A stretch of DNA of 64,000 nt from Epiperipatus broadwayi. Taxonomy: Eukaryota; Onychophora; Udeonychophora; Euonychophora; Peripatidae. The stretch is from NCBI GenBank assembly GCA_028023455.1, contig JAQFVV010000142.1, positions 1,621,941 to 1,685,940 on the forward strand, read 5' to 3'. Every line of letters begins with the position of its first letter. Position 1 is the stretch's first letter. A program made the position numbers and the translations under genes. Positions 63,483 to 64,000 of this stretch are shown here, piece by piece. A model generated the notes under the pieces. The model saw nothing but the letters and a program-made list of their open reading frames with translations. It ran no database searches and had not been told where the DNA came from.

Positions 63483-64000
63483 CAATTATGTTTCTTCTGT
63501 TGAATTATATTTATTTTGTGCATGCACGATTCTGTGCCCTAAGATAAATTTTCTAGAAAGACCCATTTTCTAGATTCATATATAAAATAAAAATATTGTT
63601 TTACAAGATATGTTAATAATAAAAAAAATCAGGTCTATACTCTTGTTTTCGTCAAGTTTAAATACATCGTTAATAGTCCAAATTTTTTTAGTGGTTGAAC
63701 GCAAAGGATGTACGTTGTAGATCATTTATCTTTTCAACACGTATGCGATCATGTGTATTGGTTGTACAAAATAGAATGGATAGCTGTAGGAAGCTTGAAA
63801 ATCTGAGTTCAAATCCCTTCTAAATTACATAAAGTTATAAGTTAATTTTTTACATCATGTGAGGTTATATGAGTTCAATCTTGCCATTGTTAATGTTTAT
63901 TTCAAATAAATAAACACAAATAAAATAATCAAAGTTATGCACATAAAGAAATAGAAACAGATAGATTGAATGTTGACTAAATAATAATTAACATGCAGAC
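62748..64000. other. AT-rich spacer with (TA)n and a repeat trace
   Basis: A (TA)n tract at 63431-63475 is flanked by GAAACATAATTATAT and ATATAAAATTACAATTATGTTTC, so the whole is a palindrome. The part 63700-63760 (GTACGTTGTAGATCATTTATCTTTTCAAC) resembles 44948-44975 in the foldback at 44-45 kb. No gene. Confidence 0.5.

Overview
This window is strongly AT-rich, repeat-dominated eukaryotic DNA. It holds long microsatellites, tRNA-derived SINEs, non-LTR retrotransposons (LINEs), Penelope-like elements and one nearly intact LTR-type element. No convincing host protein-coding exon, operon, bacterial gene, rRNA gene or CRISPR array was seen. The repertoire points to an animal. The combination of TA/TG microsatellites, tRNA-SINEs, Penelope-like elements with GIY-YIG remnants and long microsatellite tails would suit a lophotrochozoan such as a mollusc, but that placement is inference and no diagnostic host gene supports it.

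Layout. 1-8.4 kb: AT-rich non-coding DNA with a GC-rich hairpin (908-961), a GC-richer LTR-like block (1.93-2.38 kb), a reverse-oriented SINE (4.1 kb) and a 149-bp foldback/MITE-like palindrome with TA at both ends (6.68-6.83 kb). 8.4-18.0 kb: two related LINEs lying head-to-tail on the + strand, each with ORF1, an endonuclease/reverse-transcriptase ORF2, a C-terminal Cys-His region and a microsatellite tail. Both are broken by stops and frameshifts. The second has CCHC knuckles in ORF1, a GDFN endonuclease motif, a YMDD reverse-transcriptase motif and a compound GAT-AAT-AAG-CAG tail with about 90 AAG units. 18-30.8 kb: mostly AT-rich spacer with large TA/TATC and ATT microsatellites.

30.8-42.5 kb: three degenerate copies of one Penelope-like family (minus, plus, plus), recognisable by reverse-transcriptase motifs and a GIY-YIG-like C-terminus. 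SINEs sit inside two of them, one with a perfect 12-bp target-site duplication. Two inverted copies of another unclassified repeat flank the middle copy. 44.1-45.3 kb: a complex foldback of tandem and inverted units followed by a + strand SINE. 49.0-49.5 kb: a 3' fragment of a third LINE of the same family. 50.8-51.3 kb: tandem units resembling a primer-binding-site junction.

56.1-62.7 kb is the best-preserved element: an LTR element on the minus strand with about 2.0-2.1 kb LTRs (TG...CA ends) that are nearly identical by eye, a tRNA-Lys-type primer-binding site, a gag-like reading frame with two in-frame stops, and no pol. Its leader carries four tandem copies of the segment that includes the PBS and the LTR edge, so PBS-like sequence is repeated, which is the most unusual structure in the window. 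The elements do not form a pathway. They record successive insertions, with the LTR element probably youngest and the Penelope-like copies older than the SINEs inside them.
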